NCBI GenBank assembly: GCA_007922305.1
Contig: ML677385.1
Span: forward strand, 3,881,996-3,945,995
DNA length: 64,000 nt
Direction: 5' to 3'
From: Dermatemys mawii
Lineage: Eukaryota; Chordata; Testudines; Dermatemydidae
Positions 23,305 through 34,995 of the stretch are shown piece by piece. The position numbers and the translations under genes are program-made. The notes under the pieces were generated by a model that did not search any database, had not been told where the DNA came from, and saw nothing but the letters and a program-made list of their open reading frames with translations. How positions within the stretch are numbered: the first letter of the stretch is position 1; each line of letters begins with the position of its first letter.

Positions 23305-23522
23305 AAGACCAGCTCTACACTACAGACTTCTGCCAGCATAGGTATGTTCTTCAGTGGTGTGACCAACACAGCTGTGCTAGTGGAAGCTCCTAGTATGGAT
23401 GTAGCTATATCAGCAAAACTGGGCTTTCGCTGGTACAGCTTGTTTTGCCCCTGGGCAACAGTTGTACTGTACTGACACAAAGTGCAGTTTTGCTGTTATA
23501 GCTGCATCCACAACAGGAGTGT
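23305..23522. mobile_element. Harbinger-type MITE, right end lost
   Basis: It starts 'agctctacactacagacttc' and continues 'tagctatatcagcaaaactg', 'tcgctggtacagcttgtttt' and 'gttatagctgcatccac', a pattern of MITEs with 'ggtctacactac' ends. The right terminus is not recognisable. Confidence 0.5.
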
Positions 23523-26500
23523 TTTGGCTCCTTCTCTCCAACCATCTGGCTTCTCTTTGGACAACTGTGGTCTAGTTCCCTGCTCTCCAGGCAAGTCTGG
23601 TCTGTTCTGGATCACTGTAGCAGAGATTTGGTCTTGTCTGGCCCAGCTTTCTTCTTGCAGCTATTTATTTGCCTTCCAGCACATCTATATGGAGGCCTCC
23701 TTCCTCCTGCAGCCTGACACATTAGTGCAGCTGGTCCAGTCAACACAAGTAGTCTAGGTCAGTGCAAATAAAAACAACCATCTTACAAACACTTATAATT
23801 CAAACCCAAAACTTCCACTCAAAATATCAACTTATTGCATGCCTTGCATATGAACATTAGCCAAGAGATCATTTAATCCCTTCTTTTAACCTATAGGTGT
23901 TGACAATAATATTAAAACTTTCAGTAAGTTGTCCTAGAACTCTATCATTAATCATGTATTCACTCATACTTATTGTCTCTGACCAGTTTGTAGCTAATCA
24001 GTAACTCCAGAGAGATTTGTCTTTCTACAAACATTGTCAAGGCTGTAAAACTTATCGTTCAATCGCTGATGATAATTGCAGGTATACTTACATGGACTAC
24101 TCCTATCAGCAGTCTGCAACTTTCTCCACTCAGTCATACCAGAACTTAACAGTTGAAACATCAACCAAAATAGCTAGTGGGGAAAAAATCGAAACTGCTT
24201 ATTTTACAAGCTAAAATATGAAGCGATAACTTGGGAAGTTTGTTCACATTCGTGATAGATGAATAAGGGGGAAAACAGGTGCATGTATATAGAGTAAGTG
24301 AATTTATTTGAGAATACAGTCCAAAGAATGTAAAGTAGAAATGACAAGTGGTTTTAAGAAGAGACTGAAATAGTCCATCCTCCTTTGTTTGAATTTTAGT
24401 ATTTTTGATGCTACTGTATCTTGGATGATGACATGAAAATGTAGGCTACCACAAGAAAACACCTGTTCTAAGTCTTGTTCACCAACACTTATGTCATTTA
24501 GCAACTTGTTAATTGTAAAATAAGATTAAATTGGGCCTGCCTTTTTGACTTTGATTTATTTACATTTTGCATAGATGTCCAGAGGTCCTTGGGCACAAGT
24601 AAGGAGAAATCCCCAGATAGTTGCTACACATTTTAAAGTGATAATGACAGCTTGGAAGGTTGAAATATTGTCACACTTAAACGGATGAAGCCAGGAGACT
24701 TTCCCCTAGACAATGGTGTTTATTTGGGTGGTATTTCTTTCATGTGCTGCTCTCCCATAGACGTCAGTGGCAGTGCTGCAAATGCAGGAGATATGGTATA
24801 TTTGAGAGAGGGAACTGAGAGAAGAATTTTGCTTCACCCCTTCACTTTCCTTGATTTCATAAAACCATTGACATTTGTTTAATTTCTGGTTTTGTTTTTT
24901 TAATTTTTGTCTGTGGTGATATTAATTGGGGAGAGTGAAATAAGAAAAAATAAAAAGGTCCGGCACAATAGATTACAGCCTTTAACTGACTTTATATTAG
25001 CTTCAAACAACTGAGAGACTCAGAAAAGCTGTTAGAAACCTTGAGTTTCTCCTCAGATTTAAAACAGATATTATTTTGTTCAGAATTTACAGAGTTCGGT
25101 CCTGGATTACAAATGTTTATGACAAATTTCAGTTCAAAATGCTTGGGTGTGTTTGTTAATCCTTCACAATAGGGATTTACAATAATAGAGTCAAGAAGCA
25201 TGTCAATAACTCCAACACAGCAAATGTGATGTTAAGAGCAAGCAGCATTCCTCCTGTTTGATTAAAGAGATTGTCAGGAAACACTAACAGTGATCATTCT
25301 GCAAATGGAAAATGGTTTCCATCATCTGACACTTGACGACTATGAATAGAGCAAGAAGCAGGTTGATTTTTATAAGCTATCCCTATAAGACATGAAATAA
25401 CGCATTGTATATTTTTGCTGTGGAATGGGTAGACATAATATTGAAATTATAAAATGAAATATGGATACAACGCCAATGTATCACTCTAAACAGTATAATT
25501 CTAACCAGAGCAACTCCGCTCTACAAGGTACACAGTTCCATCTGCTGTCTCAGCTCACTCATAGGGCATATTTCTCATTTAGACAGCGCTGTGTAGTGTT
25601 AATCTCTTGTACCATAACTGAATTACTTTAGAGCAGCAAACAAATATGCAGCCCAAGAATGAAAGTGTGTTTGTATGCAGTCATAAGAAAATGTTGTAAG
25701 AGCCACCAGGAAAAGAAGCGTTCCCTTTTGTTTCCTCCCTAACTGTAGACATGGTTCATGGCTCCTCTGCAGCAACCCAGGCTACCAAGGGCCAATCAGA
25801 AGAGAGGTGAGGGAGTAACTAGAGAACCCATCAATGTGCAGAGCCAAAAACCTAACCACCACACCTTGTTCCACCTTCCTTTGCCCCGCTTCCCAGTCTT
25901 CTTGCAGCTACTACACATCCTGGGCTTGCTGAGTGGTGGAAGAGGGGCAGGAGGAAACTAAAGAATTCTCCAGGATATTTTTGCAAAGTGATTTTTAAGT
26001 GATTGTTCCATTTTTAATAACCAGCCCTAAGAAAAGTCTATCCGTCTGATAAAACTAAACGTGAAACTGATCCCAATATCTGCTTTGTAAATACCATCAA
26101 TGGCCAGAGCAGACAAAAGGGGAACAAGACTTTCCTGCTGCACCTCCCAGAGGCCCCTTATAAACTCCCCCCTTGTGAATTTCTCTCTCTGGTGCTCATT
26201 TTCTTCTTGTGCCAGAAACAGTCATGCCTAAATTTTTTGCCCTAAACCTGAGCAACTTCACTCAATCCTGTCTTTTGTAAGTGATTCTGGTTTTCCCCTC
26301 CTCAAACGGACAGGGAACATTCAGAGTCCCCCTTCATCTCCCTCTACATGTCCAGGAAAAGATATTCTCTGTTTTCATTTCTTTGCATTCAGGTTCTGGG
26401 CGTCCCACTACAGGGGATTCCATATGCCAGTTCTTCACTGGCTCTCAGAGGTCCATAGTGGGGCAACAATCACTACAATGAAAAAATAAAAAATGCTAGG

Positions 26501-28224
26501 GTGAATCACTACAAATGATCCTGGTTCAGCATACAGCATGGACATAACCAAAACCCTACACAGGAGAGACTCAACAGGCTATAATGCTACTTCATAAACA
26601 GCAGGTTGCTCTCAGCTGGCAACAAACTTTGCAATGTTGCAGCACATGTTAGTGTAAGCAAAGCCCCTTTACCTGGATTTTTTCTTGCTCAGGCCACAGC
26701 AGGATAATAGTAGCTGCTTGAGACCAAGTGACTATGCCACAAAATGTAGTGATGGCATTGTCTTATCTGGTTATAATCAAATATATTGAATCAGTCAGGT
26801 GTTATTGCCACTCTGACACACAGTATAGGAGAAACTGTGCTGACAGGCTAATTAGATTGAGTAAGAAATTAGATGAATCCAAGAAGAACTGAGCAGTTTA
26901 GATTTATTTGTACTCTAGTGACAAACTGGGTGTCCCAGCATATGAGGAATGCAAAAATATGTGCTTGATGGCTAACTATTCAAAGAAGCCCTGAAAAAGT
27001 TTGACGGACTGCGGAAAACAATACTTATATGTGGGTATGTTTAAAATATTTTTTTTCATTTACATTTTTTGAAATGTAAATGTTATCCACTACAACTGTG
27101 GATAAAAACAGGTTAAGAAACTCACACTTTTCCTAATTTCCTAGGGTATTGAAATTAAAAGTGTGCAGTGAGGAAGAATGTGGACATAAGTAGATTCCTG
27201 GAGAAATATGGACAATATCAGTGAGGCCAGTTCTGGAAGGAATTTCAGCTTCACTTGAGGAGGTTCTGCTCAACAATTTCTGGAGTGCAAACCAGATGAA
27301 TTCAGAATAAGCAGCAAGGTGTGAAATCACCTCCTGTATGTGATAGTGTTACATCACAGGAAGGGAAGATAAAGGAGGTCCAGGAGGTAGGGGGAAAGGA
27401 GAAAAGAAAAGCCACTGAAATGAGTACTGCAGAGAGAAGGGGCAGTGTGCTGTGACATGACATTGCTACAGTATGCCATCCTATAAACCAACCGTACATT
27501 TTAAGGTCATAGTAAACATCTTTCCCTTATGCCCACTGTGTGTTTTTCAGGGGTCACAGGCAGAGTGTTCGTTATATTTTATTTCTGACAGCTTGTAACA
27601 AATCTCAGCTGGTCTGATTCTGGTGAATGAGAGTGCAGCACCATGTTGCTGATCCAGACAGCTATCTCAAAGATAATTATTGAAAGGAACTATTGTCTTC
27701 TTGTGGTAAGTGGAACTAAGCAGTATTAGACAATGATTTTTAAAAAGTCCCAAAAATAGAGTAAGAGATCTAATAGAACATAGTATTCTCTCTCTACTGC
27801 CACAAAAAAAGATTAATTTGCCTTCCCTGTTCTCTTCCTCCTGTTGCCTTTTGCTGTCTACAGCTGACATAATATAGTGGTTTTATTTATATTGCAGTAC
27901 AGTCAAAATCTGCTAGGTGATGAACAGACACACTAATGGCAACTGCCACAGTGGCAAAGAAAAAGTTCCAAAAACTGATTTAATATACCCTCCAGGTGAT
28001 TTTAGTGTCTAACAACCAATAAATTCTGGCAAATATCCACTAAATTGCTTCATTTGAAGTTATGTTTATGTCAGAATCAATAAAACAGTTTATATGAAAA
28101 CAAACATTTGCACCACTCAGTACAAACATCCAAAATGTGCACTCAAGAGAAGCTGATTAGTTCAGTAAAGATTAGTGAGAGGTCTCCAGAGTATTCCCAT
28201 CAAGTGGGTATGTTTCTAGGGGAG
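23523..28224. other. long stretch without recognised gene
   Basis: Mostly AT-rich DNA. Open frames stay under 95 codons. I see no repeat that I can name and no splice-framed exon. This is the longest stretch in the window without a supported element. Confidence 0.4.
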
Positions 28225-28965
28225 TCTTTCATCGATCAAATTTTGACCCTTTATTTTTTAACATCTTTATCAACGAACTCATTGACAGAGAACAATCTGG
28301 ATTGCTTGGTAAGCTGGGAACAGGCAAACAACATGCATTTTAATATGGCCAACTACAAGGTCTTACATTTAGGAACAAAGAATGCAAGACATACTTACAG
28401 GCTAGGGGACTCTCTCCTGGCAAGCGGTGACTCTGATGGACTGTCAGCTGAACATGAGCACCCGTTGCAACGCTGTGGCCAAAAGGACTAATGCGATCCA
28501 TGGATGTATAAACACAGGAATCTCAAGTAGAAAGGTTATATTATTCCTGTATTTGACTCTACTGCAACTGCTACTTGAACACTATGTCCAGTTCTGGCAT
28601 CCACAATTCAAGTATATTGATATATGAGAGAGGGTTCAGACAAGAGCCACAAGAACTATTAAGAGATAGAAAAACATGTTTTCATAGTAAGACTCGAGGT
28701 CAATCTATTTAGTTTTAGAAACAAAAAATTCATGGGTGATTTTATTACTAAATTACTAAATATTTATTAATGGTTCTTCAATCTAGCAGAGAAAGGTATA
28801 ACAAGATGCAATGGCTGAAAAATGAGGCTAGACAAATTCAGACTAGATATAAGGTGCACATTTTTAACAGTGAAACAATTTACCAAGAACTGTGGTGGAT
28901 TCTCCATCACTGTCCATTTTAAATCTAGCTTGGAAATTTTTCTAAAAGATACCCTCCAATTTTAA
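28225..28965 (+). mobile_element. old CR1 LINE fragment
   Basis: The plus strand shows decayed reverse-transcriptase C-terminal sequence over several frames: 'CLVSWEQANNMHFNMANYKVLHLGTKNA', then 'NAVAKRTNAIHGCINTGIS' and 'LLEHYVQFW'. Non-coding CR1-like sequence follows to about 28965. An internal deletion after 28290 joins 'caacgaactcattgac' to 'caatctggattgctt'. Frameshifts occur near 28430 and 28620. Confidence 0.75.
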
Positions 28966-29189
28966 ATGGAAGGGATGTCTGTGTTTTACAGAAGGTCAGA
29001 CTACAGGTTCACGGTGATTTTTTCTGGCTTTGTATTCTCTGATTTTTATGGACATACTTTCAATACATCTAATTTTAATTCTAAAGTTTCAATAAAAATA
29101 ATAATATATAACAGTCATCAGATAAGAATGGGGGCATGTTTACAAAATATGCCAAAACTTGAGGAAGAGAGACTTTACTCTTCCTCTAA

Positions 29190-29845
29190 GGCCTGGTCTT
29201 CACACCAGTTTTGTACTGGTATAACTATTTCAATTAGTTGGTATTCAGTTTTGTTTTTACTGAAGTAGTTATATCAGTGGAATGTCTAGAGTAGGTGCAG
29301 CTGCACCAGTATAAAGTATATGCCTTTTACCAACATAGCTTATTCCCCTAGCTTTAGTGAAATGACATATAACAGTATAAACTCCTATATGCCAGTATAA
29401 CCGTGGCAGTGTTCACCATAGTTTTCGTCGTTGCTGATCCCTCTCTGCCCTCCCTCCCGCTCTGGGAACAGCACCATGGCTTTGTGGGAGATGGACACAG
29501 ATAGGGTAAGGCAGTTAAGGCTGGGGTCACAGCTGGAGTGGAGCAGAGACCTGGCTGGAAGACGAGGCTGGAAGCTGGGGCCCCAGGCACAGGGCCAGGC
29601 ATTGGGCTAGAAGCAGAGCTCCAGGTGCAGGGCTGGAAGCCAGGGCCCGGTGTGGAGCTGGGTAGTGCTCCCTCCCTACCCCCCAACATGGGGATTGGTC
29701 TGTGCCCCAGCTGTGCCCTCCCAGTGGTCCTCCACACACCCCTAGGCGGCATACCCCAGAGTCTGGGGTCCTCTGCACTAGGGGGTTGTATCACTTTATA
29801 TCTGTTTGAAACCAGTATAGTTAAAGTGGTACAAGCCACTAAGGC
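29190..29845. mobile_element. Harbinger-like MITE interrupted by a GC-rich block
   Basis: It starts 'ggcctggtcttcacaccag', a Harbinger-type end, followed by 'ttttgtactggtataac' motifs and 'ttatatcagtgg'. A GC-rich block with imperfect 'ggctggaag...gggcc' repeats occupies 29425-29770. MITE-like sequence ('ctgtttgaaaccagtatag') resumes before 29845. The 189-codon minus frame (29354-29923) spans this mosaic and is not a gene. Confidence 0.45.
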
Positions 29846-29896
29846 TTTGTCTAAGCTAGCAGCGGCATGTAGGGTACATGAAGCTACATGCCCCAG

Positions 29897-30020
29897 TAGG
29901 GTGACCAGATGTCCCGATTTCATAGGGACAGTCGCGGTTTTTGGATCTTTTTCTTACATAGGCTCCTATTACCCCCCATCCCTTGTCCCAATTTTTCACA
30001 CTTGCTGTCTGGTCAGCCTG
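29897..30020. mobile_element. short hAT MITE, copy 1, perfect 8-bp TSD
   Basis: Ends 'tagggtgaccaga' and 'tctggtcagcctg' are inverted repeats. The perfect 8-bp repeat tgccccag flanks the 124-bp element (29889-29896 and 30021-30028). The interior has the self-complementary 'gtcccgatttcatagggac' and 'ctttttcttacataggctcc'. Five related copies are in the window. Confidence 0.9.
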
Positions 30021-30028
30021 TGCCCCAG

Positions 30029-31172
30029 TGAAAAATAGGCTGCATCCATGCTGCGTCGTGTAGCTTCTATGGAAGGAGCTGCCAGAGCTTTTCATCACTA
30101 CTTTCCCCTGCCAGAGCCTTTCGCTGCTGCCGCAGCTTTCCCTGTGTCAGGGAAAGGTTCGAACAGCGGAGACACAGTGGGACCCTATGTTGCTAAAAAC
30201 AGCAGTCTAGATGGGAGAGGCATTGCTTGGGTGTGTAGAGCTCTGTAGGATACATACCATAAGGTTCTGGGATGACTGTACTCTACTCTTCTAAGCCATC
30301 TACACAGCTATTTATGCATAGGGGTTACCCAACCTCCTGTTTCTCCTCATGCTCCAAACTGGTGGCTGTCACAACGCTCTGATGTCATAATTCCAGAATG
30401 TAAATACTTCTGGAGAGTTGTGTCTCCCAATCCACTCTTATTCCCCAAATATGGCTAGGTTTCTGTCCCTTCAAAAGTGGGACAAAAATCCAGAGAGAGA
30501 CATGAAATAAAGCAACAGAGGAGAAAGCTAGAGACTGAGAGTCATTTAGTCAATATCTATATTTTTAATTATAGTTACAACAGAAAACATTTTTGATGTC
30601 AGTTGTTGCCAGTGACAGACAGTGAGATAACACCAGATTTCTGTGGGGCAGAGGTAAATTTAGGTCTAAAATAAGTAATGAAGCTTGATATGAGAAGCAG
30701 TTGAGAGAGAGGCTAGGGGGTGATGTAAGTCAATATCTCCCAACACTGCAATATCATTCCATGAACTATTGCTTGGGCAGGGAGAGTGAAGAGTAAACTC
30801 CCTGAGAATATACTGAAAACATGATCATGATCACTGCAGGTAAGAATCAACTAAGAGGAAAACACTGCCATTAACTGTATAAACCTTTGAACTACCCCAA
30901 TGGCAATTATTGCACTCCATTAGTCCCATATTCAGTATGAACTCAATGGGTCAAAAGCTGATCTTACACCATTTCCAATCTGGAGCAACTCCATGGACTT
31001 CAACAGAATCTTTCTTTTCAGATCACCTTGAACCTCTCAGATTTCACATTGACACAGATGTGCAGTAACTGAGATTAGAATCTTTCCCAGCACATACCAA
31101 GAATAACGTGGTGATCTTTTACAATGTCTGTCCTTCAAAATTCCAATTTTCCCTTGGTAATTAAATAATTAT
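30029..31172. other. no gene recognised
   Basis: GC-moderate at 30050-30250, otherwise AT-rich. No gene or named repeat is supported. Confidence 0.4.
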
Positions 31173-31300
31173 AGCTGGTCAAAAATTTTGATGGAACAGC
31201 TTTCCATCAGAAAAATGTTGATTCTACAAAATCAAAACATTTCATATGAACATATCTGTTTTGTCAATTTTCTATTTTATTTAACATTTTGAATGGATAA

Positions 31301-31515
31301 GTGACAAAGAGTCCTGTGGCACCTTAAAGACTAACTAAAATAGTAGAGCATCAGCTTTCATGGGCTAATACCCACTTTGTCAGATGCATGCATCCGACGA
31401 AGTGGGTATTAGCCCACGAAAGCTTATGCTCTAATACTTTAGTTAGTCTTTAGGGTGCCACAGGACTCTTTGTCACTTCTGCAATTCCAGACTAACATGG
31501 CTACCTCTCTGATTC
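31301..31515 (+). mobile_element. Penelope-like inverted-tail element with 12-bp TSD
   Basis: The 215-bp insert consists of a left arm (31301-31388), its near-perfect inverted copy (31389-31476, centre 'gatgcatgcatc') and a single-copy tail of 39 nt ('tctgcaattccagactaac...'). A perfect 12-bp direct repeat, ttgaatggataa, flanks it (31289-31300 and 31516-31527). It lies in the MITE at 31173-31785. It encodes no protein, so it moved in trans or is a severely truncated product. The right arm carries a hammerhead-like core. Confidence 0.85.
31394..31431 (+). ncRNA. hammerhead-ribozyme-like core
   Basis: CCGACGA (31394-31400, one change from CUGANGA), stem II agtggg/cccac (31401-31406 and 31413-31417), GAAA (31418-31421), and mini stem III agc-ttat-gct (31421-31430) followed by c31431 fit a hammerhead with a 3-bp stem III. 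Cleavage would be expected after position 31431. The U4-to-C change in the core probably weakens or kills activity. Stem I is not resolved from this copy. The minus-strand arm has a second core with CTGACAA. Confidence 0.55.
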
Positions 31516-31785
31516 TTGAATGGATAACGTTGAAGCACTTTGCTTTTACTTTATAGTTTCAACATTTCTATGAAATTATGGTTGACTAGAATATACAAGT
31601 TGAAACAAAATGCTCAGAGCTTACCAAATGAAGTGCTTTTATGAATTTGTTTCGATGTTTCCCAAACTACAATTTTTTTTGAAATTTCATTTGAGAGAAT
31701 TTTTAATAGTCTTTTTTCATATAAATGTATTTTGAAATGTCATTTTCCCATGCAATGTGTATGCAGGATTTTGACCAACTCTATA

Positions 31786-34151
31786 AATAATATTACTGCA
31801 GTATTCCCTATGTTTGTTGCACGGAATATTTAGAGAATCCTGGGGTAATGTCACTTAGTTACAAAGGCAAGTGAAAAGTTTTTGAGCATGACTGCTGTAC
31901 TTTTCACTGATCATGTGAAATAAAGACATGAATCACCATTCACTAGGCCCTGTTACAAATAACCATATGCAACTTTTACAGGTCAATGCCAAAACCCTGT
32001 AGTATTTGGGATCTGCTGGAGGAAAGCTGAGACCTGAGAACAAATGTTATGTTCCCTTGACAGATCTGACATAACTACCCAAGTAACTTTGTGCACCGTG
32101 CAAAGAACTTCATGAAAATCTCCTGGTGTACAGGAACCATTCTTTCCAAAAAGTCCATGAGGCTCAATCCTACAGAAATTATAAATAATTGGTCAGGCTT
32201 GTGTACCTCAGGTCATTCCAAACCTAAGGCAAGAGGGAGCAGGCAAATGCCATTTAATATACTCTTTGGGATCCTATCTACTCTTTCTTCTTCTCCTATG
32301 ATGCATTAAGACAAGGGATGCCTATGAGACACTCCTCCCCTCCCCCCCAAAAAGGGGGGGCACTTCATGGCAGAGGTAATCCATCCAGAGAACCATCCAC
32401 AGAATAGAGTGGGAGTATAAAGACACCCAAACTATAGCTCCCATGAGGTACTGTGGCATCATTCAAAATATTTCAGTTTTCAATATTTCACCTTAAAAGT
32501 CAAAATTTTCTGTGGAAAACTTCAATGGAAACAACAAAATTGTTAAATATTTCTGCAGGATAAATACCTATTTTTTCCAATCAGTTCCAGTGGTGATCTC
32601 ATTTCTGAACATTGTGCTCACGCTTGGAGCAACTCCAGGTTACAACATTTTTTGGATCTTTCAGTAGCTCACCATCATGATTTTCAACTTGTTCTCAACA
32701 ACTGAGAGCTCCAGAACAGAAAGGCAGCATACACTAAGTCTCTGGTGGCTTTCTTGAACACTTGCACTGGTTTGTCAGTTTGTGCCTCCAAGGCATCTGG
32801 TGTTTAGTCACAAAAATCATGATATATGAAGGAAGTCTAATTAGGTTTCATAACAGCCAGATTTGCTGCAATTTGTAAAGATAAGCTTGATTTTCAACTC
32901 TGCTCAATAAGCAACCTGGCAGTACAGCTACTTTTACCTCAGCTCTCCCTCCCCATCTTCTCCCTAAATTGTACGCCTTCTCCTCTACAGCTTCCTCACG
33001 GAGAATAGTAATAACAGGTGTTATCTTCTCCCCTCCCCCACAGTACTCCATTGCTGAGTGACTATACTCTAGGGTGGGTTAATCATAGCAACTATGCCAT
33101 CTGGAAGGCTGGGGCGTTGCCTTTCCTACCCTGAGTGATTAAAGGAACAGGGTGGGGTGGACAGGTCTAAAGCTGTTGATCTGAGATCAGAGGTGGGAAA
33201 GAGGATGGGCGGGAAAAGGTTCTTACCATAATCTTAATGTATTCACTAGTCTGAGTGCTGATCTGTGCTGCTAACACCAACACATAGTACTTACATAATG
33301 CTTTTCACCTTGAAGGCACTTTAAAAACATGTGCCCAGGAACTGGCCTGTCTTGGAACCACACCATCTGGAAGGGAGCTCCAGAAGGCATTGTGCCTCCC
33401 CAGCACACCTCCTGCTACTCCTAAAAGAGTGTCTAGCACTCACTAGCACCATTACTCAGTGGAAGGAAGGTGGGCCAGGTAGCACCAGTTGGCAAAGAGG
33501 ACAGTAGTCTTTGTGCTCAGAAGAGTGCAAGGGCCACCATCTTTGCTGGCCCGTGCAGAGGGTGTGCAATGCTGGGGGAGGGTCCGTGCAGCCTTCTGTC
33601 CCTCCAACATCCCCACGGCAATCTGGGACAACAGTGCAGCTGGGGAAAATTAACTCAAAGAGGTTAAAGGTGACCTGGCAGTTTGTGCTTAAGTCATGAA
33701 GCATGGCTCCTCTCCCATCCCGAAGAAATTCAATGGACTCCAGTGACTGAGCTTTCACCGTATCCTTTTATTTTAAGTTTCTTCCTCAACAGTCTGTTTA
33801 CAGCATCACCATGCTTTTTCCCCCCCTCTCCCCATGATCAGAGAGGAACAGAAGTCTCCCTTCCCTGAAGCCTCTGTGTAACTGGGCTCAGCTAGCCCTA
33901 ATCCCCTCACTCCCCAACCTGGGGCTTCCTTTCTGCCTCTCTATCAGCCTTGGGCTGATGGAGTAATCAGTTAAATATTGGACATTTTACTTATTTGCGG
34001 TAAGACATTTGTTTGCAGAGAGTCTCTTATGCACTACATCCATACAGAATGTTGCTGTTTTGAACCGTAATCCCTGAATGCGGCTGCTTTCCGCATACAG
34101 TTTTGTTAATGCCGTGGAGCCTCAATAATCCACAAACCTTCATCCTGAAAA
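31786..34151. other. no gene recognised; one MITE fragment
   Basis: The 32460-32595 segment ('gtcaaaattttctgtgg...tttttccaatcagttcc') resembles the MITE at 31173. The rest has short chance frames (up to 100 codons) and no named repeat. Confidence 0.4.
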
Positions 34152-34720
34152 ATGGATCATTTTGTAATAAAAAAACCAGAAGTTCGAAAACATAGACATC
34201 AAATCCATCTACACCTGAAAATGAAAATACAAGTGTAAGTACGTCGTCTGCAACAGAAAGTTCTAGGAATAATGGCGGACAGACGTCTGCCATGTTGCCC
34301 TTGTCTAAATCACCTACCAAAAAGAAAACCAAATTGCCGACGAGGCAGGATAATGATGCTTTTTTGGTTCATCAATTGTGCTAATGCAAACAAATATCCA
34401 AAGCCTCAGTGTGTTATTTGCTGCAAGGTACTTGCAAACAAGAGTTTAAAACCATCAAAGCTCAAAAGACATTTAGAAATAAAACATGGAGAATTTGTTG
34501 ATAAGCCTCTTGCATGTTTTCAAAGGAAGCAACAGGAATTAAATTTATCAGCACAAGTTTTTAGTCAGTCAACTGTTCTGAATGATAAGGCACAACTGTC
34601 ATCATAGTTACCATGTGGCAAAAGAGAAAATGGCCCATACAGTCACCGAGAAACTTATTCCTCCAGCATCTCTGGATATGAAAAGACTTGATATTTCTAA
34701 GGTTAAAAAAAAAGCAAAAA
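34152..34720 (+). pseudogene. hAT transposase, N-terminal BED zinc-finger fragment
   Basis: The frame from 34272 encodes a BED-type zinc finger, a DNA-binding fold of hAT transposases and of host ZBED proteins derived from them: 'PQCVICCKVLANKS' supplies the CxxC pair and 'KLKRHLEIKHGEF' the HxxxxH pair (about residues 47-78 of the frame). The text continues 'KPLACFQRKQQELN'. After a frame change near 34590, 'SYHVAKEKMAHTVTEKLIPPASLDM' continues the homology. A short open start with 'MDHFVIKKPEVRKH' lies at 34152 in another frame and may be the original N-terminus. The RNase-H-like catalytic domain and dimerisation domain are missing. A SINE lies at 34775, so the copy is broken and truncated. 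It resembles ZBED5/SCAND3-type genes but is not one. Confidence 0.8.
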
Positions 34721-34774
34721 TGTTTTTAATAAAACACCTCTTTATTCATTATAAAGTAGTAAAAAATATTCTAG

Positions 34775-34995
34775 AAGCATGGGGTATTAGAAGGCAGCAT
34801 GAGCTAGTGGATAGGTCAGGAAACCTAAGTTCTAATCATGGCTCTGACATGGACTTTCTGCATGTTCTTGCGCAAGATATTTAGCCTCTATATCCCCTCC
34901 CACCTTTGTTTGTCTTGTCTATTTAGACTGCAAGGGACAGAGACTGGATATTTGTTTTGTAGCGTCTTACACTATGAAACCTTGCTACTGTATTA
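34775..34995 (+). repeat. MIR-like SINE
   Basis: 'agaaggcagcatgagctagtgg', 'ggctctgacatggac', 'catgttcttgcgcaagatat', then the 3' block 'ttgtctatttagactgcaagg' and 'tgttttgtagcgtcttaca' follow the MIR-type order. Confidence 0.75.

Larger units (their letters stand above)
31173..31785. mobile_element. AT-rich amniote MITE split by a Penelope-like insert
   Basis: The ends 'gctggtcaaaaattttga' (31174) and 'ggattttgaccaactc' (31768-31783) are inverted repeats, with 'tata' on both outer sides. Removing 31301-31515 and one copy of the 12-bp target duplication restores one continuous AT-rich element of about 390 bp. A related fragment is at 32460-32595. Confidence 0.65.

Noticed and set aside
29354..29923. 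189-codon minus-strand frame
   Set aside because: It runs across a MITE, a GC-rich imperfect repeat block and part of a hAT MITE, so no single gene can account for it.
34272..34607. Domesticated ZBED-type host gene
   Set aside because: Frame changes, a missing catalytic domain and a SINE directly downstream fit a dead transposon fragment.
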